Positions 59,701-64,000 of a stretch of 64,000 nt of DNA are shown here, in pieces. Both the position numbers and the translations under genes were made by a program. The stretch is taken from positions 468,001-532,000 of the forward strand of contig JACSYO010000093.1 in the NCBI GenBank assembly GCA_016806645.1, written 5' to 3'. Source of the DNA: Ophiodon elongatus. Its lineage: Eukaryota > Chordata > Actinopteri > Perciformes > Hexagrammidae. The notes under the pieces were generated by a model, which did not search any database, was not told where the DNA came from, and saw nothing but the letters and a program-made list of their open reading frames with translations. Positions within the stretch are counted from its first letter, which is position 1; each line of letters starts with the position of its first letter.

Positions 59701-61308
59701 ACACACATACACACACACGCGCACATATAAGCACGCGAGCAAGCATGCGCGCACACACACTGTCAGACGCTGCCTTCATGGATGTCGGATATTTTCGGTT
59801 ACTTCCCCTCGACCACCACCCCTGACAGACTTTACTGTCAGATACCAGTGTTTGTTAATAAAACACCACTTGAACGGATGGTAATGAATTTACCTCAATG
59901 CCAGAAACAGACTATGTCTGATAGAAACCAACCAGTATTCCTAATTTGCCCCTGTGGCTCGAGGATTTCTGTGCGTCGATTAATTTGTGGTAATTTGATT
60001 AAACACATTATTTAGGATGATGCACCATGTGAGATACAATACATATAACTAGGGGCCTCTCTAGAAGGCATGGCAACTAAATTAAACAATACGGCAGAAA
60101 CGTTAGTTGATGTTGTAATTTTGTGGTGCAAGTTGAAATGTGGCTGTTAATACAGCTTAACCAGTGGTGGGAGAACATCTTTTTCTTCAGTAAATAAATA
60201 CATAAATATAGAGTGGAAATACACTAAACGTCCTGTATTAAAATTGGTAGAAGTAAAAGTATTAGCATCAAAATATATACTTAAATCAGCAAAAGGAAAA
60301 GTGCTCATTATAGAGAATGGCCCATTTCAGAATAATGTATATCATATTACTAATAATTCTAACTTCTTTATAGGCGATTGACTACAAAGCTTAAGCACAA
60401 CTATAATAATGCATCATCATTTATGTGTTGATCATATGTCACTGATTTGCAAAGTAACTAGTAACTACAGCTGTCATGAATGTAGTGGAGTAGAGTACAT
60501 TATGTATCTCTGGTATATTGTGCTGTAGAAGTATATAGTATCATAAAATAAAAATACTCAAGTAAACCACAAGTACCTCAAAACTATACTTCAGTACAGT
60601 ACTTCCTTACTTTTCATCACTGGTTTTAACTGCTTTATCTACAGTTTGGTAGCTGAATGGTCAGGTTGTGTTATGATTAATGGTGTAAAATGTACAAGTT
60701 TGCAATAAAGAAACCTGCATTCATCTCTGCTCAGCTTTGCTTTTTGGGGAAATATTGGGCAATTTGACCTCTTGACTGGTTCAACACGCATAGCTCTTGA
60801 AGGATGGGTTGCCAAATATACAAACACTGTCTATAGCATATGATGTATCTGAGATACATTATTTTTCTGCAATGCAATAGCATGCGTTAAGAACCACCAA
60901 CACACAAATGAATAAGAGCTCAGATGTCGGAGTTTAAGAGGAGCACATGAATGTAGCATAACTGTCTCCCCTGGCAGTTTTCCATTCATGGAACTCGATG
61001 CGGAACACTTTCCTTTGATTAAACTCTCCAACTGTGAGAACTTTTGTGTTTACTATATCTCAGTTTCCTAAGAACAAGATCTACAACAGCACATCACTGA
61101 AGAAGAAAAAAAGCTCACAAAGTTAAGCCTCACAAGAGATTGAGATAATAAAAACTGGCGCATCTCCAGACCTCTTCTTTTGACCCACAGCATCCCCTGT
61201 TGGTCATCAATCGTCCTTGAAAAGTACAAAAGTACTTGAGCTGGGTTACTATCAAAAACCCATTCAAGGTCCAAGTTACCACAAGACATAACGACAGGTA
61301 ACAAATCA
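59701..61308. other. Spacer between smarcd2 and atxn7l3
   Basis: AT-rich DNA with an imperfect (AC)n tract at 59699-59760. No exon or RNA gene was found on either strand. In particular, no sequence resembling a SCA7 domain exon is present. Confidence 0.45.
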
Positions 61309-62183
61309 TTTATTATGCTAGACAGAAGAAACAAACGGAGCCATGATAGCAGCAATTCAACTATTGGAATATTTACACTATCACATCACACCAAAGATAT
61401 ATGTAACCCTTTACAATGTAAACACATGATACAAAGACATTTTTGAATGCTAGAAAACAAGCCGACAAATCCACCAAAAAATGTAATGAAACGAAACAAA
61501 TCTGCAGTCTGCAGCAAATACCTGTTCGTACAATTAAGGGCTCAGTTACTGAAGTGTTTTTTAAAACAAGTTTCCACAGGTGAACGACAAACTGAGGGTT
61601 GCTTCTCTCTCAAAAACTGCATTGTGATTCAACTGGAGAACTGTGAGCCTGCAGTGAATGTTAAAATAAAAAGACAAACCATTATTTTTCAAAGAATGCA
61701 ATTTTAAAAAGGTGAGGAAATAGAAGTACACCTAATGCCTAATCATTTATGTATCGAAAAAACAAAAAACAAAAAACAAAAAACATACTGTATGTGCACA
61801 CGTTCACTCTTCACACAGCCGCCTCCGCTTGGCCGCTGCATGAATGACACAAGAAGCTACCTCTGTGCAGTGAAATCGTACATGGTGATATTCATTATTT
61901 TGGACTCCAGCAAAAACAAAAAACAAAAACTCGGAGACAAAATGAACTAAAACAAAAAAAGAACTGAGTGTTGGTACGATGATTTTGTGGAAGAAAAAAA
62001 GAGAAACAAATCTGTCAAGTATACAGTGGGAGGTCTGGACTGCTTCTGCAGAGCAGCAAACGCCATGAATGTCAGCTATGACATGGACGTCCGTTGAGTG
62101 TTACTGGTCTTCCCGTGTGTGCGTGTTTGTGTGTGTGTGTGCAAACACGATGGTAAGAGAAGGTGTGTTTGTGGCTGAGTGCG
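61309..62183 (-). other. atxn7l3: Probable atxn7l3 3' UTR with polyadenylation signal
   Basis: A minus-strand AATAAA (TTTATT at 61309-61314 on the plus strand) would end an 0.88-kb 3' UTR after the TAA at 62186-62184. The region contains A-rich repeats (61757-61783). Confidence 0.4.
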
Positions 62184-62263
62184 TTATTGAGGGAATGCCT
62201 CATCTTTCATCAGCATGCGCGGGCTCTCCTGGTTGTCCATGCGGCGTCGAGGACCCATCATGC
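62184..62263 (-). other. atxn7l3: Candidate terminal exon of atxn7l3 with unfamiliar 25-residue end
   Basis: The acceptor is cccaaag/GCATG after a pyrimidine-rich stretch. Phase agrees with the donor at 62676 (A/GC = Ser). The exon uses mostly G/C-ending codons, unlike the AT-rich flanks, which supports coding use. The encoded end, ...[14 protein letters not shown], matches no domain I know. Confidence 0.5.
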
Positions 62264-62528
62264 CTTTGGGATGAAAACGGAAGACGTCATTCATTCACTT
62301 ATACCAGATCATTACAGTGATTTAAATACGTATTCAATGCATAGCCAAGAGACAGATATTCAAAACAATATCAACAGGAATGAGCCAAGCCCTCATTTGG
62401 GAATTAATTTATTCAACACCAAGTGGGTTTGCTTCTTTACTCTAAAATTAAATAATTAAACCATAATGCTGCATTAAGCAAGATTTTATTTATTTATATA
62501 TATATTTATTTATATATATATTTATATA

Positions 62529-62591
<63 letters not shown>

Positions 62592-64000
62592 TTTCTGAAG
62601 AGTGATGAAGTGATAAGTACACGGAGTGCAAACTGCAGACACAAAGAAGAAGTTCAAGGCTCCATTTCCACTTACTGCTCTTATGCTTGAATGATTTAGA
62701 TCTTCTGGGTGAGTTTGGATTCTGAGGTGGAATAAGAAAAAACATCAAGTTTGAGTTAACAAATTAGGAATGAGTAAATGTAATCCATGTGTTTAAAATA
62801 GATTAATTAATTAATGATGGGGATAATAAAACAGCACAATGCGCCACAAGATTGTTATATTAAAATCGAGGAAATAAAAGTACCTTGTCAGATTTCCTTT
62901 TCTTGGCTGTAAAAGAAAGACATTACATTTTAGATTCAAAGAAACAATTGAGGAATTTTATTAGAAATTATTATTCTTGGCAATCCACATTCAGTTTTAC
63001 TCAAACGAGGTCCGACAGAGCACCGGTACGTCACCTTTCTTTTCCGCCCCGTAAGACCAGTCATTATCGTTGACGTCATCGTTGTCCTCTTGGTCGCTCT
63101 CTGACTTGTTGTTGGTGTTGTTACCGGTGACTATTCTGTAGAAGAGGGAAGACGAAGGATGACACCCACAATGAGTCAGCGTTACTCGATGCAAACAAAT
63201 ACATTCCAAACAACTACATTCGGACCTGAAACTATTTCAGAAGACTATTTCGATGCATTGTGTCATTGTATTTTGTGAATACATTAAAAAAGGGAGCATA
63301 ACTTCTCCAGCTCCAAATTGTGATTACACTTCGACAACATCATAATGTTCATGCTCCATAGTTGGGAGGCTTCATTTTACTGAGCTTACGGGACAAAGGA
63401 AGAGGTAAACATCATACAGTTTACAGCCTTGCTCTGTGCTTGTATTGGTTTTCACTGGGGTTGGCCGTCTTACGCTCATACCTGCGGTTGGCTATGCGGC
63501 TGCTGTTGCGTCCCATCCCCAGGCATTTCTCCAGATGCGGGGCGAAGCGGGAGGCCGCAATGCTTCGGCTGCAGTTGGGACACACACACTCTTTGTTCTT
63601 CCACTGGTTGTACACCTGGCCGAACACGTCCAATCCCGGCTGGTCCACGATTTCTGGAAATTTAGAGCAAGCTATAAACGTCTCTTCTTTTGAAGTCGAC
63701 ATACATAAACCTTTTGTCGGTTTATTGCCTGGATGTGTTGTTCTTTTGTCTTTGGCCTTCTTTATTGTTGACTGTCATAAACATGAAAGGAAAATTCATT
63801 CACTCGATTCTTTTCGACGCTGAGGTAACTGCAACTTCAGAAACATGTCACCTTTGTGTCACTACGGAGACAGAACAACTTTGAGCTCACCAAAGTCCCT
63901 CATGCTTTCTTGGTCCGTGTCATCCAGGAAGAAATAGCCCTGCTTGACGGCCCGGTGGACCTCGAAGCAAAGACCCAGGCATGCGTCCTCCACCAGGTCA
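62184..64000 (-). CDS. atxn7l3: Ataxin-7-like 3 (SGF11 homologue, SAGA DUB module), 5'-partial, apparently lacking SCA7 domain
   Basis: ATXN7L3 anchors and activates the USP22 deubiquitinase module of SAGA on histone H2B. Exons in transcript order: 64000-63891 (5' end outside the window), 63653-63482, 63135-63035, 62906-62884, 62721-62676 and a candidate last exon 62263-62184. Visible parts are [19 protein letters not shown], the end of the ENY2-binding helix region, and the SGF11 zinc finger CVCPNC...HLEKC (C-x2-C-x12-H-x3-C). These are followed by an acidic [13 protein letters not shown] stretch and a basic KKRKSDK / SPRRSKS nuclear-localisation-like segment. Mammalian ATXN7L3 continues into a SCA7 zinc-binding domain; none is present here. 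The last exon adds [15 protein letters not shown] and nine more residues before TAA. It fits the frame, but I do not recognise it in the family. Confidence 0.82.
62495..62589. repeat. (TA)n-rich tract
   Basis: TATATTTA units grade into about 50 nt of pure TA. It lies in the presumed last intron of atxn7l3. Confidence 0.95.

Noticed and set aside
61735..61950. Plus-strand frame containing CMCTRSL, which resembles the MCTRSLRC motif of the SCA7 domain
   Set aside because: It is on the opposite strand to atxn7l3, lies among A-rich repeats, and lacks the rest of the domain (no QHT or following basic segment). The likeness is chance.

Overview
The window is vertebrate nuclear DNA, almost certainly from a ray-finned (teleost) fish. 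Genes are cut into many short GT-AG exons. Introns are AT-rich, full of microsatellites, and carry interspersed repeats typical of fish genomes. The deduced proteins are close to mammalian orthologues but differ at many positions. No bacterial, viral or plasmid features were seen. The species cannot be named from the sequence.

Layout: (1) 421-25351, plus strand: the 3' two-thirds of a megalin-type LDL receptor-related protein gene (lrp2b-like). I could trace 47 consecutive exons that stay in frame (about 2,750 residues). They run from a YWTD propeller through a 10-repeat and an 11-repeat LDLR class A cluster to the membrane anchor and an unusual cytoplasmic tail. The 5' part lies outside the window. 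(2) 34775-44732, plus strand: a complete mpp3 (MAGUK p55 family: two L27 domains, PDZ, SH3, guanylate-kinase-like), with a possible noncoding first exon near 27.2-27.4 kb. (3) 45238-49404, minus strand: complete psmc5 (Rpt6, a 26S proteasome ATPase), 406 codons in 12 exons, convergent with mpp3. (4) 51485-59270, minus strand: complete smarcd2 (BAF60B, a SWI/SNF subunit), about 502 codons. (5) 62184-64000, minus strand: the 3' part of an atxn7l3-type gene (SAGA deubiquitinase module). In this window it ends without the SCA7 domain known from mammals.

mpp3, psmc5, smarcd2 and atxn7l3 all belong to human 17q21-q23, whereas mammalian LRP2 lies on 2q31, the HOXD paralogon. The fish gene is therefore best read as the second LRP2 copy, retained on the HOXB-type paralogon. 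The genes do not form one pathway: an endocytic receptor, a polarity scaffold, a proteasome ATPase, and two chromatin-complex subunits sit together by ancestral synteny.

No wholly new system is evident. The observations most worth checking are: the lrp2b-like tail, built from four frame-neutral exons that each carry one NPxY-like endocytic motif, next to a coding 9-bp repeat (Pro-Ser-Met x6); an antisense 28S rRNA fragment in an lrp2b intron; 18-nt and 23-nt microexons in mpp3 and atxn7l3; and the apparent loss of the SCA7 domain in the atxn7l3 copy.
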